Source: RUG563 sp964549135
GTDB taxonomy: Bacteria; Bacillota; Clostridia; Christensenellales; Aristaeellaceae
Assembly: GCA_964549135.1 (NCBI GenBank)
Contig: CAZJUJ010000088.1
Location: 1-6,628 of the forward strand
Direction of reading: 5' to 3'
DNA length: 6,628 nucleotides
Shown here in pieces: positions 6,518 to 6,628 of the stretch; within the stretch, counting starts at the first letter, position 1; each line of letters starts with the position of its first letter. The notes beneath the pieces are model-generated. The model searched no databases, was not told the DNA's origin, and saw only the letters and a program-made list of their open reading frames with translations. A program made the translations under genes and the position numbers.

Positions 6518-6537
6518 AAAAAAATTAAAATTTTTTT
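6518..6537 (-). other. U-rich tract and AT inverted repeat in the ispH/rpsA leader
   Basis: AAAAAAATT (6518-6526) and AATTTTTTT (6529-6537) form a perfect inverted repeat. In the message this gives a run of A followed by a U-rich stretch about 75 nt upstream of the start codon. S1 proteins prefer U- and A/U-rich single-stranded RNA, and E. coli S1 represses its own message through its leader, so autoregulation is conceivable. The tract could instead be an UP-like or -10 element, since it contains TTTAAT. Confidence 0.3.
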
Positions 6538-6551
6538 CCATTTGCCTGGGA

Positions 6552-6628
6552 GACGGGGAAAACGGGGTAAATAATTGCGGGAGGATGCTTTTGTGTCAAA
6601 AGCACCCTCCCGCACCCTCCCGAAAACC
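6552..6628 (-). repeat. Dispersed hairpin repeat, copy 3 (runs off the window)
   Basis: Positions 6575-6628 match the reverse complement of 417-470 with one difference. Similarity continues more loosely through an AT-rich spacer into two GGGG runs (6555-6558, 6564-6567) that correspond to the CCCCGTT array. The hairpin arms are 6577-6593 and 6597-6613 with a three-base loop. Nothing inward of GGTTTTCGG is visible because the window ends there. This appears to be the near end of a second foldback element. Confidence 0.9.
6571..6599 (-). promoter_or_regulatory. Candidate promoter of ispH/rpsA carried in the dispersed repeat
   Basis: Reading toward the gene, TTGACA (6599-6594) is a perfect -35 box. 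AATTAT (6576-6571), 17 bases later, keeps the key A, A and T positions of a -10 box. Transcription would begin near 6564, giving a leader of about 120 nt. The -35 lies in the loop of the repeat's hairpin. The copy at 417-470 has TTGACG there instead. No better -35/-10 pair was found between here and the start codon. Confidence 0.4.

Noticed and set aside
6445..6615. N-terminal extension of the IspH-S1 fusion up to an ATG at 6615
   Set aside because: The extra 57 residues would be translated from the dispersed repeat and AT-rich leader, are unlike IspH, and the good ribosome binding site sits before 6444.

Overview
The window looks like a chromosomal segment from a fairly GC-rich, probably spore-forming member of the Clostridia (Bacillota). 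Three things point there: a fused IspH-ribosomal protein S1 gene (an arrangement known from Clostridia), an S1 part with four S1 repeats and an acidic tail, and a membrane-anchored degenerate LytM protein that resembles the sporulation protein SpoIIQ. The species cannot be named from this sequence alone.

All four supported genes lie on the minus strand. In transcription order they are: ispH/rpsA fusion (6444-4441), ending in a strong intrinsic terminator (4427-4390); a secreted or lipid-anchored PIG-L/LmbE-type deacetylase (4308-3082), ending in a second intrinsic terminator (3066-3034); a SpoIIQ-like LytM protein (2972-2403); and, after a 78-nt AT-rich gap with no terminator, glmS (2324-519). 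There are thus at least three transcription units: ispH/rpsA alone, the deacetylase alone, and spoIIQ-like with or without glmS. Three of the products touch the cell envelope: isoprenoid precursors for the undecaprenyl carrier, glucosamine-6-phosphate for peptidoglycan, and LytM and deacetylase proteins outside the membrane. This is a loose theme, not proof of a pathway.

The 518 bases downstream of glmS contain no credible gene but are highly structured. They hold three diverged tandem copies of a 95-bp unit, bracketed by long imperfect inverted repeats (about 1-94 against 361-450). On the glmS side these carry a near-perfect 17-bp hairpin and then a CCCCGTT heptamer array that touches the glmS stop codon. 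A second copy of the outer part (53 of 54 bases identical, inverted) sits at the other end of the window, upstream of ispH/rpsA. The gene block is therefore bracketed by copies of a dispersed foldback (MITE-like) repeat. The copy near ispH differs by one base that creates a perfect TTGACA -35 box, so the repeat may supply the promoter.

The most interesting genic signal is inside ispH/rpsA. Exactly at the IspH-S1 junction there is a nine-base perfect Shine-Dalgarno sequence (TAAGGAGGT) followed by an in-frame ATG, which could allow free S1 to be made in addition to the fusion.
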